Source of the DNA: Natrinema amylolyticum
GTDB lineage: Archaea > Halobacteriota > Halobacteria > Halobacteriales > Natrialbaceae
DNA: 64,000 nucleotides
Direction of reading: 5' to 3'
NCBI RefSeq assembly: GCF_020515625.1
Contig: NZ_JAIWPJ010000003.1
Location: 62,001-126,000, forward strand
A model generated the notes under the pieces. It did no database searches and was not told the DNA's origin. It saw only the letters and a list, made by a program, of their open reading frames with translations. A program made the position numbers and the translations under genes. Below are positions 49,290-58,667 of the stretch, piece by piece (position 1 is the first letter of the stretch; the number at the start of each line of letters is the position of its first letter).

Positions 49290-51383
49290 ACGACGGGCCA
49301 CCAGTGATCCGAGAAGCGCCATCACGAGAGCCACCGCTGCCGCCGAGATCCCGAATCCGGACATTTCCTCGACCGTCGCGGCCGGACCGCCGCCACCGCC
49401 GACATCGACCATCGTCGTCCGATCGCCGACGGCGATTTCGTATCGTCCGGCCTCGTCGAACCAGAGCGTGGCGTCGGCCGTCGTCGTCTCGTCGGGTCGG
49501 AGCGCTACCGGTCGTTCGGCGACGACACCGTCGACCGTCCGGAACGCGAGGACGGCCGCGGCCGGTCGGTCGCCGGCGGCCTCGACCGTCGCGGTCGCGT
49601 TCACCGACTCGCCGGGCCCGATGCCGTCGGGCGAGACCCGCAGGTCCGTCACGGTCACGCTCGGTGACGAACGGACGACCGCGGTCAGCCGTTCCGAGCC
49701 GACGCGAACGTCGTACTCGCCGGGCTGTGACGGCGTCCACGAGAGGGCGTTGTTCGCGTCCTCCCCGGGCGCGAGCGTCCCCCGGCGGTGATCGACGACT
49801 CGGCCGTCGACCTGCAGGGTCGCGTCGTAGGTCCCCTCGCGCTCACCGACGTTCGCGACCGTACTCGGAATCGTCACCGACTCGTCGACCGGCACCGCGA
49901 TCACGTCGCGGTTCTCGTCGGTACCGTCGGTCTCCGACGCCGTCCAACGCGGCCACTCCCGATCCGCGACTTCGATCGGCTCGGACCCCAGTCCGTACTC
50001 GAAGGCCGCGACCGACTGCTCGAAGGCGGCCTCGTGCTCGCTCCGACTCCACATCTCGGGCGACGCTGCCGTCTGCGTATACCGCTCCGCGACCGCACGG
50101 ACCGCCGGTCCGCCTTCCTCCTCGAGCGCGTTCAGGAACTCCGCCTCGGTCACGGGCTCCTCCCGGGCGTTCAGCGTCCGGAACACGTCCTCGAGCGTCC
50201 GGTCGCCGTCCGTCGCGAGCCGGAGTCGGCGGTCGATCTCGCCGTAGACCAGCGCCCCCTTCGCGTAGTGGGTCTCCGGATCGTCCCAGGTCGACCGGTC
50301 GACGAGGGTGCCGTCGGCGTACGGCTCGTGCTCGCCGCGCTCGAGGAGCGACCGGAAGTCGGCGAAGTCAGTCGCACCGCTCTCGAGGGCGAGCAGGCCG
50401 GCGTAGTAGTCGGCCTGGCCCTCGGAGACCCACTCCATCGCGGGGTCGGTGTCGGTCTCGCCGGCGAAATCCTGCCGGACGTGGACGTACTCGTGCAGCC
50501 AGACCGGGTTCCGCTCGTCGAGCGCGGCGTCGTCGACGACCCACGCGTCCGACTCGCCGTACTGGATCCCGCGCTTCGACCCCCAGTCGATCTCGTTTGG
50601 CACCGCGACCACGAACACCTCGCCGCTCCGCGCGCCGACAGCGAGATCGTCGCGAGCGTCCGCGAGGGCGGCCAGTACCGCGTCCGGGGACTCCTCGAGG
50701 GTCGCGGCGTCGGGGACGACCAGCCTGACCGTCCCGCCGTCGACGGCTCGCTCGTGCTCCGTCACGCCGCCGAAGACGGCGATATCGTCGCCCGCCGCGC
50801 CCGGCCCGTCGACGCGGACCGTCTCCTCGATGCCGACGGGCGCGCTCCGCCGGTAGAACAGCGAGACGTCGGGGACCGGCACGACGCCCCAGTCACCGGT
50901 ATCGACGAACGTGTACCCGTCTCCCGAGCCGTCGGTCCCCCGCCGTTGGTCCCCCCGCCGATCGGCCGGCATCGCGTACCGAATCGTCGCCTCGTCGGCG
51001 TCCTCGGTCCACTGGAACGTCCGCTCGCCCGTCCGCTCGAACCCCGAAATTCCCTCGACGGTCGCGCCCCGCTCGAGTTCGACCTCGAGTTCCGTCACGG
51101 AGTCGGGGATTCGGAACGTCATCGTCACCCCGAAGGCGTCGGGGTCGTCCGGTCGGTGCCGGAGGACGGTCGTCCGGTGGAGCACGTCGGAATCGCTGGT
51201 CGTCGCCGTCGATCCGGCGCTCGTCCCCACCGAGGCGAACGACTCGCCGGCACCGGGACTGACGCCGGAACCGGCCACTGTCGGCGGATCGGCCGTTCGT
51301 GCCGGTTCGACGGCACCGACGCCGGCCGGCAGGCTTCCGACGAGCAAAACGACGAGCGCGAAGACGACGACCCGAGATCTCAC
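49278..51383 (-). CDS. Membrane-anchored gluzincin-like metallopeptidase with Ig-like domains
   Basis: 701 residues. Sec-type signal at 1-24 (VVVFALVVLLVGSLPAGVGA); N-terminal beta domain to about 200; peptidase domain about 200-480 with zinc motif His297-Glu-Tyr-Val-His301 (WLHEYVHVRQ) and third ligand Glu321 in WVSEGQADYYAG, the gluzincin (MA clan) spacing. A CARDB-like Ig pair (about 510-670) and a C-terminal helix ISAAAVALVMALLGSLVA ending RRRSY, which anchors it with the active site outside. Substrates unknown. Confidence 0.82.
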   Translation of the reverse strand: MRSRVVVFALVVLLVGSLPAGVGAVEPARTADPPTVAGSGVSPGAGESFASVGTSAGSTATTSDSDVLHRTTVLRHRPDDPDAFGVTMTFRIPDSVTELEVELERGATVEGISGFERTGERTFQWTEDADEATIRYAMPADRRGDQRRGTDGSGDGYTFVDTGDWGVVPVPDVSLFYRRSAPVGIEETVRVDGPGAAGDDIAVFGGVTEHERAVDGGTVRLVVPDAATLEESPDAVLAALADARDDLAVGARSGEVFVVAVPNEIDWGSKRGIQYGESDAWVVDDAALDERNPVWLHEYVHVRQDFAGETDTDPAMEWVSEGQADYYAGLLALESGATDFADFRSLLERGEHEPYADGTLVDRSTWDDPETHYAKGALVYGEIDRRLRLATDGDRTLEDVFRTLNAREEPVTEAEFLNALEEEGGPAVRAVAERYTQTAASPEMWSRSEHEAAFEQSVAAFEYGLGSEPIEVADREWPRWTASETDGTDENRDVIAVPVDESVTIPSTVANVGEREGTYDATLQVDGRVVDHRRGTLAPGEDANNALSWTPSQPGEYDVRVGSERLTAVVRSSPSVTVTDLRVSPDGIGPGESVNATATVEAAGDRPAAAVLAFRTVDGVVAERPVALRPDETTTADATLWFDEAGRYEIAVGDRTTMVDVGGGGGPAATVEEMSGFGISAAAVALVMALLGSLVARRRSY

Positions 51384-51642
51384 TACTCGTTGCTGGTGAG
51401 TCAGCGGTCAAGACATTTGCGACACCGACACTGTCATCGTCAGCTGACTGACGTTCGGCGTAACTATTCGCGAATCACGGGCGACTCGAGCGGAACACCG
51501 ATATCGGGAACGGCAGCCCCTATCGGGTCAGGACCGCCCTCGCGGGAGGTCGTCGAACGATCCTCAGTGCTATCCTCGATCAGGTCGAACAGTGCATATG
51601 TGTGACAGACCGCTCCAGACCGGCCAACCGGCCAACCGACGG

Positions 51643-51783
51643 CTGTGGCGCGCGCTGGCGGCCGGCCGAGCGGTAGCGAGGGTGGCCGCTAATGCTGCGC
51701 GAGGGATGAGTGAGCGAACGAAGTGAGTGAACGAATCGGCTGGGGAGGGCGTGGCGATTCCCTGTTGCCACGGTAGCAGGGCA
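51643..51783 (-). repeat. Dispersed intergenic repeat, copy C (inverted)
   Basis: Reads on the minus strand: GCAACAGGGAATCGCCACGC, CCTCCCCAGCCGATTCG, the TTCACTCACTTCGTTCGCTC block, CATCCCTCGCGC, and GCCGCCAGCGCGCGCCAC at the end. The whole gap 51384-51946 (about 560 bp) otherwise holds no recognised gene; the short open frames inside the repeat are not credible proteins. Confidence 0.78.
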
Positions 51784-51946
51784 TATCTTCTCACTGACAT
51801 CCACCGGAAATCACTGCTCCATTCCCCCAGTCGCGTCTCGGAGGATCATCGAACGGCAGGTGAAATCGGGCCACAGAAACAGGTTGGCGATACCACACTT
51901 GCTCTGCGAAACGTTCGAATAAATCGAGGGCCGGACTCGAGAGCCG

Positions 51947-54900
51947 TTAGTCCGACGCTTCCGCGGCCGCCAGCGGCTCGATCGCGATCTCGATCGTCAC
52001 GCCCTCGACCTCCCACTCCTTGCGGTGGCCGTCCTCGACCGGGCGGCGCTCGTCGGCGCGAACCTCCTCGCTGATCAGGTCCTCGTAGTCCGCGACGAGG
52101 TCAGCGATGCGGTCGTCGTCGATCGCGAACTCGAGCGCGATCCGCTCTTCGACGTCGAGCTCGAGATCCTTGCGCATCTCCTGGACGCGGCGGATGACCT
52201 CGCGAGCGTAGCCCTCGCTCTCGATGTCGTCGGTCAGCGAGGCGTCGACGTAGGCCACGCCGCGGTCGTCGCCGTCGGTGCTAAACGCGGTGCCGGCGAC
52301 GCTGTCGGGCGTCTGCGTCACGAAGGAGACCATCTCGTCGGTGATCTCCTCGCCGTCCTCGAGGGCGTCCGAGACGGCCTCCTCGATCGCCTCGAGGCTC
52401 GGCTCGTCGATGCGAGCCTCGTTGAGCGCGTTCATGACCTGTCCGGCGCGGTCGCCGAAGGCCGGCCCGAGTTCGCTCATGTCGGCCTCGGCGCTGTACT
52501 GGAGTTCGCCCCAGCGCTCGTCGGGCGAGACGAGTTCGATCTCGCGGGCGTTGAGCCGGTCCTCGAGCAGTTCGGTGTGGCGCGAAACGGCGTCGACGAC
52601 CCGCTGATCGTCGGCGGCGACGACGACGCGCGGAACGGGCCAGCGGAGCTTGCGGCCGGCCTGCTGGCGGGCGTTCGCGCCGGCCTCCTCGATCGCGCGG
52701 AGGAGGGCGACGTCGACCTCGAGCTGTTCGTCCTCCCAGAACTCGTCGACGGCGGGCCAGTCCTCCATGTGGACGGTGTCGAACCCGTCGTCACCGGTGA
52801 GCGTGCCGTAAATCTCCTCGCTGATGAACGGCGCGTAGGGCGCGAGCAGGGCGACGCTCTCTCGGAGGACCCGATAGATCGTCGCGTAGGCGGCCGTCTT
52901 CGAGCCGCTGTCCTCCTCGGCCCACATGCGCTCGCGGACCGCCTGCACGTAGAACCGCGAGACGTCCTCCACGATGAACTCGATGAGCGCGTCGATCGCC
53001 TTGTCCTGCCGGAAGTCCTCGAAGTGCTCGGTCATCTCGGCCTTCGTGGACTGCAGTCGGGCGAGGATCCACTCGTCGATGAGTTCGAGGTCGTCGTCCA
53101 CGTCCTCGAGCGTCGTCTCCTGTGGATCGAACTCGTCCAATCGCATGTACGGCAGCGGGAACCGGAAGACGTTCCACAGCGTCCGGAGGTGGTTCTCCAT
53201 CGTCTGCATTCCGTCCCAGTCGAAGCGCATGTCCTCGCCCTGCGGGTTGTTCGAGAGGAGGAACATGCGCATGACGTCCCGGCCGTGGCGGTCGATCGCC
53301 TCGTGGGGGTCGATCAGGATGTCCTTGGACTTGCTCATCGCGCGGCCGTCGGGCATGAGCGCGTGGCCGTGCATCAGGACCTCCTGATACGGGCTCTCGC
53401 CGAGCGCGGCGGTGCCCATCCCGAGCTGGGACCAGAACCAGCCCCGCGTCTGGTCGTGGGCCTCGAGGATGAAGTCGGCGGGCCAGAGCTCGTCGAACCG
53501 GCTGTCGTCCGCAGGGTAGTCGAGGGTGCCCCACGACGCGACCGAGGAGTCGAGCCAGACGTCGAAGACATCGGGGACGCGCGTATAGGTGGTCCCGTCT
53601 TCGGTGATTGTTAAGTCGTCTACTGTATCTTTGTGGAGGTCGACCGCGTCGGGATCGACGTCCTGATCGACGCGCTCGGCGAGTTCCTCACGGTCGCTGA
53701 CGACGATCCGATCCTGATCGTCGTCCCGGTCGTCCGCGGTCCAGATCGGGAGCGGGATGCCCCAGTAGCGCTGGCGGGAGACGTTCCAGTCGGGCGCCTC
53801 CTCGACGAAGTCCCGGAAGCGGTTGTCGCGGGCCCACTCGGGGTGCCACTGGCTGTCCTCGATGTTCTCGAGGAGTTCGTCCTTGACGTCGGTGATCGTG
53901 ATGAACCACTGGTCGGTGACGATCTGGAGGATACCGGTATCACAGCGCCAACAGTGGCCGTAACTGTGATTGACGGTACCGGACGCGAGGAGCGCGCCGT
54001 TCTCGTCCAAATCGGCCATGATTTCGTCGTCAGCGTCCTTGACGAACTGACCCTCGTACTTGCCGGCCTCCTCGGTGTAAACGCCGTCGCCGCCGACGGG
54101 ACAGAAGATCGGGAAGCCGAGTTCGCGGCCGCGCTCGAAGTCCACCTCACCGTGGCCGGGCGCGGAGTGGACGAGCCCGGTGCCGTCGCCGTCGGTATCG
54201 ACGTAGTCGGCGGCGTAGACCTCGAACGCCCCCTCGGCGTCGACGTGGTCGGGCACCTCCTCAGCGAGCGGGTGCTCGTAGGACCAGCCGAGCAGGTCCT
54301 CGCCGGACAGTTCCTCGACGACCTCGTAGTCGTCGTAGCGGCCTTCCCGGAGGACCTCCTCGTGTTTCGCGTCGGCGACGTACAGTAGTTCCTCCTCGCC
54401 GTCCTTCTCGGCCCGAACGCCGACGTAGTCGCCCTCTTCGTCGACGGCGACGAAGGTGTTCGCCGGGACCGTCCACGGCGTGGTCGTCCAGATGACGAGT
54501 TTGCCCTCGCTGCTCACGGGTCCTTCGTCCCCGTTCGCTCCGTCCGAGGCCTCCTCGCCGTCGGTCTCGCGCTCCTCGAGGTCGAATTTGACGTAAATGG
54601 AGGGGTCCTCGACGTCCTCGTACTCGACCTCGTTGTTCGCGATCGCGGTCTCACAGCGCGGACACTGCGAAATGGAGCGGTGGCCCTTCTCGACTAAGCC
54701 GCGGTCGGCGGCCTTCGAGAAGCCCCACCAGGCGGCCTCCATGTACTCCGGTTCGACCGTCCGGTAGGGGTCGTCCCAGTCCATCCAGACGCCGAAGTCC
54801 TGAAAGTCCTGCTGGAGCCCCTCGAGTTGCTCGTTGGCGTAGTCCTTACACTCCTGAATGAAGTTCTCCTCGCCGAACTCCTCGATGTCCTGCTTGTTCT

Positions 54901-55213
54901 CGAAGCCCAGTCGCTCCTCGACGCGGGTCTCGATGGGGAGCCCGTGCATGTCGTAGCCCGGCCGGTCGGTGACGTCGTACCCCTGCATCCGCAGGAAGCG
55001 GAGGTAGACGTCCTTCAGCGACTTGTTCCAGGTGGTTCCCATGTGCGCCGATCCCGACGTGTACGGCGGGCCGTCGACGAAGAAATAGGACTCGCCGTCC
55101 GATCGGTGCTCGACCGTCTGCTCGTAGGCGTCGACGTCGTCCCAGTACTCGAAGACCCGCTGCTCGAGTTCGTGTGGGTCGTACTGGTCGTCGACCTCGC
55201 CGAACCTGCTCAT
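51947..55213 (-). CDS. ileS: Isoleucyl-tRNA synthetase
   Basis: Class I aminoacyl-tRNA synthetase charging tRNA-Ile. 1088 residues from the ATG at 55213 (MSRFGEVDDQYDPHELEQ), the expected length for archaeal IleRS; in-frame upstream codons are rejected. Signature 1 is SGSAHMGTTWNKSLKDVYLR (HIGH variant HMGT); signature 2 is MSKSKDILID. The editing (CP1) domain runs about 190-410 with VIWTTTPWTVPANTF and APGHGEVDFE; the zinc-type Cys residues lie in HCWRCDT. A long anticodon-binding and C-terminal part completes it. Confidence 0.97.
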   Translation of the reverse strand: MSRFGEVDDQYDPHELEQRVFEYWDDVDAYEQTVEHRSDGESYFFVDGPPYTSGSAHMGTTWNKSLKDVYLRFLRMQGYDVTDRPGYDMHGLPIETRVEERLGFENKQDIEEFGEENFIQECKDYANEQLEGLQQDFQDFGVWMDWDDPYRTVEPEYMEAAWWGFSKAADRGLVEKGHRSISQCPRCETAIANNEVEYEDVEDPSIYVKFDLEERETDGEEASDGANGDEGPVSSEGKLVIWTTTPWTVPANTFVAVDEEGDYVGVRAEKDGEEELLYVADAKHEEVLREGRYDDYEVVEELSGEDLLGWSYEHPLAEEVPDHVDAEGAFEVYAADYVDTDGDGTGLVHSAPGHGEVDFERGRELGFPIFCPVGGDGVYTEEAGKYEGQFVKDADDEIMADLDENGALLASGTVNHSYGHCWRCDTGILQIVTDQWFITITDVKDELLENIEDSQWHPEWARDNRFRDFVEEAPDWNVSRQRYWGIPLPIWTADDRDDDQDRIVVSDREELAERVDQDVDPDAVDLHKDTVDDLTITEDGTTYTRVPDVFDVWLDSSVASWGTLDYPADDSRFDELWPADFILEAHDQTRGWFWSQLGMGTAALGESPYQEVLMHGHALMPDGRAMSKSKDILIDPHEAIDRHGRDVMRMFLLSNNPQGEDMRFDWDGMQTMENHLRTLWNVFRFPLPYMRLDEFDPQETTLEDVDDDLELIDEWILARLQSTKAEMTEHFEDFRQDKAIDALIEFIVEDVSRFYVQAVRERMWAEEDSGSKTAAYATIYRVLRESVALLAPYAPFISEEIYGTLTGDDGFDTVHMEDWPAVDEFWEDEQLEVDVALLRAIEEAGANARQQAGRKLRWPVPRVVVAADDQRVVDAVSRHTELLEDRLNAREIELVSPDERWGELQYSAEADMSELGPAFGDRAGQVMNALNEARIDEPSLEAIEEAVSDALEDGEEITDEMVSFVTQTPDSVAGTAFSTDGDDRGVAYVDASLTDDIESEGYAREVIRRVQEMRKDLELDVEERIALEFAIDDDRIADLVADYEDLISEEVRADERRPVEDGHRKEWEVEGVTIEIAIEPLAAAEASD

Positions 55214-55308
55214 ACCCGACCTAATCGCCTCCGACAGTAAAGAGGAATCGATATTGCAGGTGGCCCGCGCGGCCACCGACTCGAGAAACGGGAATCGACC
55301 GCGGCCAC

Positions 55309-55539
55309 TCAGACGTACTGCGAGAGGACCTTCTGGTAGCCGATTCCGTACGCGCCGGCGTAGAGCATGACGCCGCCGAGGACGGCCAGCCACGCCGCGA
55401 TCATCGCCTCTCCGGAGCCGAGGTGCTGGAGACTCGCCTGTTCGACGAGCACGCCGCCGACCGTCAACGCGCCGGCAACGACGGTATAGAGGACCAGTTG
55501 GAGTGATTCCGCGAGTAGTTCCGGACCGATCGATGTCAT
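55309..55539 (-). CDS. Small hypothetical membrane protein
   Basis: 76 residues from the ATG at 55539 (MTSIGPELLAESLQLVLYT). Two hydrophobic stretches, LQLVLYTVVAGALTVGGVLV and AMIAAWLAVLGGVMLYAGAYGI, ending QKVLSQYV. It is 96 bp upstream of ileS on the same strand, so it could be cotranscribed. No function recognised. Confidence 0.65.
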   Translation of the reverse strand: MTSIGPELLAESLQLVLYTVVAGALTVGGVLVEQASLQHLGSGEAMIAAWLAVLGGVMLYAGAYGIGYQKVLSQYV

Positions 55540-55656
55540 TAGCCCGTTCGTACCCGCCCGGTCAAGGTAAACCTGTCCCCTCGAGTGCGACTCGATGCCA
55601 CGGGTGCGACCGTGCCGAACCGACTGGCATAACCCGTCGCGGACGTATCCTCGAAC

Positions 55657-56391
55657 GTGCCAGCGTCCGACTCCGACACCGACGCCGACCCCGATTCGGC
55701 GGGCACCGACGATCCCGCCTATCCGAGCACCCGCAACGTCCTCGAGCCCGAGTGCGCCCGCTGCCCGGCCCTCGCCGACTCCCGCGAGTGTATCTCGTGG
55801 GGGACCGGCGACCTCGACGCGGACATCGTGGTCGTCGGCGAAGCGCCCGGTCGCGGCAACCCTGACGCCGACCCCTGGCGGGGCGGCAACTGGACCGGCA
55901 AGGCCTACACCTCGCGCCACTCCGGCCGGCGCATCCGCCGGATGGTCGACGATATCGGCTACGGTGACGACGCCTACTACACGAATGCGGTGAAGTGTTT
56001 TCCTGCGAGCGTGGAGCCACGCTCCTCGGAGTCGGCGAGCGGTGAAACCGCGAGCCAGGATCCGTCAAGCAATCGCGAACCCACTCCCGAGGAGCGCGCG
56101 AACTGCCGGACCCACCTGCTGACCGAACTCGAGACGATCGATCCGACGGTCGTCCTCGCGACGGGCAAGCACGCGACGAAGACCGTCCTGGCCGCGGAGG
56201 ACCGAGAGCTCGACGGGTTCGTCGACAGCGTGCTCGAACCGGTGCGGTGTGAACGGCTCGACGTGTGGCTCGTGCCGATTCTGCATCCGTCGTATCAGGA
56301 CGTCTGGATCGGCCGGCTGGGCTACGAGCCCGAGGAGTACCTCACGGCGATCGGCGAGACGCTCGACGAACTGTGCGTCGGCGACTCATAG
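55657..56391 (+). CDS. Uracil-DNA glycosylase family protein
   Basis: 244 residues from a GTG at 55657. Family 4/5-like UDG: Cys pair CARCPALADSRECISWG near 34-50 (iron-sulfur site), motif 1 VVGEAPGRGNPD, YYTNAVKCFP, and motif 2 ILHPSYQDVWIG. It removes uracil from DNA in base-excision repair. A hydrophilic insertion (about 117-145, rich in Ser/Glu) and an acidic N-terminal tail are halophilic additions. Not the classic family-1 Ung. Confidence 0.88.
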   Translation: MPASDSDTDADPDSAGTDDPAYPSTRNVLEPECARCPALADSRECISWGTGDLDADIVVVGEAPGRGNPDADPWRGGNWTGKAYTSRHSGRRIRRMVDDIGYGDDAYYTNAVKCFPASVEPRSSESASGETASQDPSSNREPTPEERANCRTHLLTELETIDPTVVLATGKHATKTVLAAEDRELDGFVDSVLEPVRCERLDVWLVPILHPSYQDVWIGRLGYEPEEYLTAIGETLDELCVGDS

Positions 56392-56482
56392 GGACTCGAC
56401 CGGACGGATCAAGGGACCCTCGAGTCGGACGGACTTTCGCCCGCAGATACCGTACTTTACGTCTCGAGCGCAAACGTTCGGT

Positions 56483-56959
56483 ATGCCGACGTATCAGCGG
56501 ACGTCAGTGATCGATGCCGACCTCGAGACGGTCTGGGACTTTTACGACGGCGTCGAGGAACTGGAAGTCCTGACGCCCGACTGGATGGGACTACAGGTGC
56601 CTCGCGTGGTCGGCCCCGACGGCCGACTGGATCCGGACGGCTACGAGGTCGGAACCGAGATCCACCTCCGATCGCCGCTGCTCGAGCTGCTTCCGGCCGG
56701 CGAGTGGGTCGTCCGGATCACCGAACACGAGCCGGGCGAGGAGCGGGCGTCCTTCGTTGACGAACAGGTCGGTGGTCGAGGGCCCTTCGAGCGGTGGCGA
56801 CACACGCACCGGTTCGCGGCGCTGGACGGGAAGACCGTACTCCACGACCGGGTGAGCTATCGGCTGCCGGGCGTCGGCGACCTTCCGCTGGCGACGCCGT
56901 CGCTCGCGGCCACACTGTGGTATCGCCACCGTCGAACCCGGACGCTGCTGGCCGAGTGA
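56483..56959 (+). CDS. SRPBCC (START-like) domain protein
   Basis: 158 residues from the ATG at 56483 (MPTYQRTSVIDADLETVWDF). Typical ligand-pocket fold of the SRPBCC superfamily: first strand, VWDFYDGVEELEVLTPDWMG, VVRITEHEPGEERASFVDEQ, RWRHTHRFAALDGKTVLHDRVSY, final helix SLAATLWYRHRRTRTLL. Known members bind lipids or aid coenzyme or polyketide chemistry; ligand here unknown. Confidence 0.82.
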   Translation: MPTYQRTSVIDADLETVWDFYDGVEELEVLTPDWMGLQVPRVVGPDGRLDPDGYEVGTEIHLRSPLLELLPAGEWVVRITEHEPGEERASFVDEQVGGRGPFERWRHTHRFAALDGKTVLHDRVSYRLPGVGDLPLATPSLAATLWYRHRRTRTLLAE

Positions 56960-57031
56960 GCCCGGTGTCGCGCGGCCGCCGGGGCGATCGGTCGGGTAAC
57001 CTTCATACGACGAGCCGACGCATACTCGCGT

Positions 57032-57451
57032 ATGAGTACGATCTTCAGCCAGATCGTCGAGGGGGAGATCCCCGCGCGAATCGTGTACGAAGACGAGACG
57101 ACGGTCGCGTTCCTCGACGCCAATCCGCTGGCTCCGGGCCACACATTAGTCATCCCGAAAGACGAGTACGAGCGGCTGAACGACGTTCCCGAGGACGTCG
57201 CCGCGGACCTCTACGACACGATCCACCGCATGGTCCCCGCCGTCGAGGAGAGCGTCGACGCCGACGCGACCACCGTCGCGTTCAACAACGGCGAAGCGGC
57301 GGGCCAGGAGGTCCCCCACGTCCACTGCCACATCGTCCCGCGCTTCGAGGGCGACGGCGGCGGCCCCATCCACGCCGTCGCGGGCGATCGGCCCGACCTC
57401 GCGGACGACGAACTCGACGACATCGCCGCCGACATCGAGTCTCGAGTCTGA
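57032..57451 (+). CDS. HIT family nucleotide hydrolase
   Basis: 139 residues. Histidine-triad protein: MSTIFSQIVEGEIPARIVYE start, FLDANPLAPGHTLVIPK, and the triad VPHVHCHIVPRF near 105-116 with three His in HxHxHx order. Members cleave AMP- or GMP-linked substrates. Strong match to the prokaryotic HinT/HIT subgroup, with normal length. Confidence 0.94.
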   Translation: MSTIFSQIVEGEIPARIVYEDETTVAFLDANPLAPGHTLVIPKDEYERLNDVPEDVAADLYDTIHRMVPAVEESVDADATTVAFNNGEAAGQEVPHVHCHIVPRFEGDGGGPIHAVAGDRPDLADDELDDIAADIESRV

Positions 57452-57580
57452 CTCCACCACCGAAGCGGCGCGCTCCTCGCCGTCCCTCGAGCGGTCCGAA
57501 CGCGGCCCCTCGAGCGACCCGCCAGTGGCGAACATATTCGCACTGTCATCCTTGCGTCGTCGCCGCCAGTACGCGGACGA

Positions 57581-57886
57581 ATGAGCGATCGCGAAGAGAC
57601 CCTGCGGGATCTCGCGGACCGGCTCCGCGAGTACGACGCCGTCGCCGACGCGTTCGTCGCGAAGAGTTTCACCGACCACCACCTGATGGTCGACTTGGAG
57701 CGGCGGGAGTCGGTGCCGACGGAGATCCGCGACCTGCTCGCGGCCCACGACCTCCGCGGGTCGAACGCGGAGTACGACACCGAGACGGACGACCCCTCGT
57801 TCGCGGGCGATCTCGGCGACGGGACCCGCCACCAGTTCGTCGATACGCAGACCCGCGGCGACCACCAGTCCTACGTCGTGGACTGA
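57581..57886 (+). CDS. Small acidic hypothetical protein
   Basis: 101 residues, strongly acidic. Contains ETLRDLADRLREYDAVADAF, SFTDHHLMVDLERRESVPTE and a C-terminal TRHQFVDTQTRGDHQSYVVD. No signal or membrane segment. It resembles small haloarchaeal proteins of unknown function; no family was recognised. The next small gene follows 89 bp downstream on the same strand. Confidence 0.65.
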   Translation: MSDREETLRDLADRLREYDAVADAFVAKSFTDHHLMVDLERRESVPTEIRDLLAAHDLRGSNAEYDTETDDPSFAGDLGDGTRHQFVDTQTRGDHQSYVVD

Positions 57887-57975
57887 CAGTGCGATCGGGC
57901 CTGTCGCGAAGGACGCTCCGACGCGTCGCGTCGCGCTGCCGTGACGTTTTTGTCGTCCGCGCGCGAGCCCCGCGT

Positions 57976-58203
57976 ATGACCTTCGCCAGCATCGTCGCCC
58001 GGCTTCGCGACTACCCCGTCGCCGCGGTCCTCGAGCTCGGCAGCGTCCTCGTCTGCTGTCTGCTGTTCGCCGGCACCTTCGTCCTCCTCTCGAGCGGCGC
58101 GCCGACCGGCAGGGGCGACCCGTGGTTGGCGCTGATCGGCGTTGGCGTCGCCTTCGTGCTCTTCTGGACGGCGCTCGTCCCGCTGTACGAGCGGACGCTG
58201 TAG
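57976..58203 (+). CDS. Small hypothetical membrane protein
   Basis: 75 residues from the ATG at 57976. Two membrane helices, AAVLELGSVLVCCLLFAGTFVL and ALIGVGVAFVLFWTALVPLY, separated by a short Gly-rich loop. No family recognised. Ends about 160 bp before repeat copy D. Confidence 0.65.
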   Translation: MTFASIVARLRDYPVAAVLELGSVLVCCLLFAGTFVLLSSGAPTGRGDPWLALIGVGVAFVLFWTALVPLYERTL

Positions 58204-58361
58204 GGGTCTCGAAAGGAGGGGTGCGACGTCGACTTCGGGCTCCGGAGGGCGTCCTGCGCTCGAGTCCGCTGGTCTGGGACACGGGATTAGGAATGGAACG
58301 ATCTGATTTATAATGTGATCTTATTTGTGGTAAGAGTATAATAGCAAAGAACGACCTTCGT

Positions 58362-58612
58362 CTGCTGGCAACAGGGAATCGCCACGCCCTCCCCAGCTGA
58401 TTTCTACTCACGGGCACTTCGTGCCCGTTCGTATGGTTCGCGGAACCGTCGGTTCCGCGCTAACGCTCACTCACTTCGTTCGCTCACTCATCCACCGGAA
58501 GACGCTTCGCGTCTTCCACGCCTTCGTTCACTCCGTTCACGAAGACCTCGCACGGCTTTGCCGGCCGCCCTCGTAGTCACTCGGACGGCCGCCAGCGCGC
58601 GCCACCGCATGC
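58362..58612 (+). repeat. Dispersed intergenic repeat, copy D (longest)
   Basis: Has the exact core GAATCGCCACGCCCTCCCC, then several hairpins: CGGGCACTTCGTGCCCG, GGTTCGCGGAACCG/TCGGTTCCGCGC, GAAGACGCTTCGCGTCTTC and a CGTTCACTCCGTTCACG pair. It ends in GGCCGCCAGCGCGCGCCACCGC. The gap 58204-58667 (about 460 bp) has no gene apart from this. The AT-rich run just before it (around 58305-58345, TTTATAATG and TTATTTGTGG) is unexplained. Confidence 0.8.
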
Positions 58613-58667
58613 CGACCGATTGATTCGGAGTAGTAGAAGCATCTTCACTACCAGTGTCGGAGGCCTG

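Noticed and set aside
51570-51804. Short proteins rich in Ser/Arg/Pro predicted from the repeat at 51.7 kb (and the same kind at 3.5, 43.5 and 58.4 kb)
   Set aside because: They read through the dispersed repeat; the same DNA gives different unrelated peptides in different frames, and the copies vary in length.
3499-58612. Repeats as insertion sequences
   Set aside because: No transposase frame, no clear terminal inverted repeats and no target duplications could be seen.
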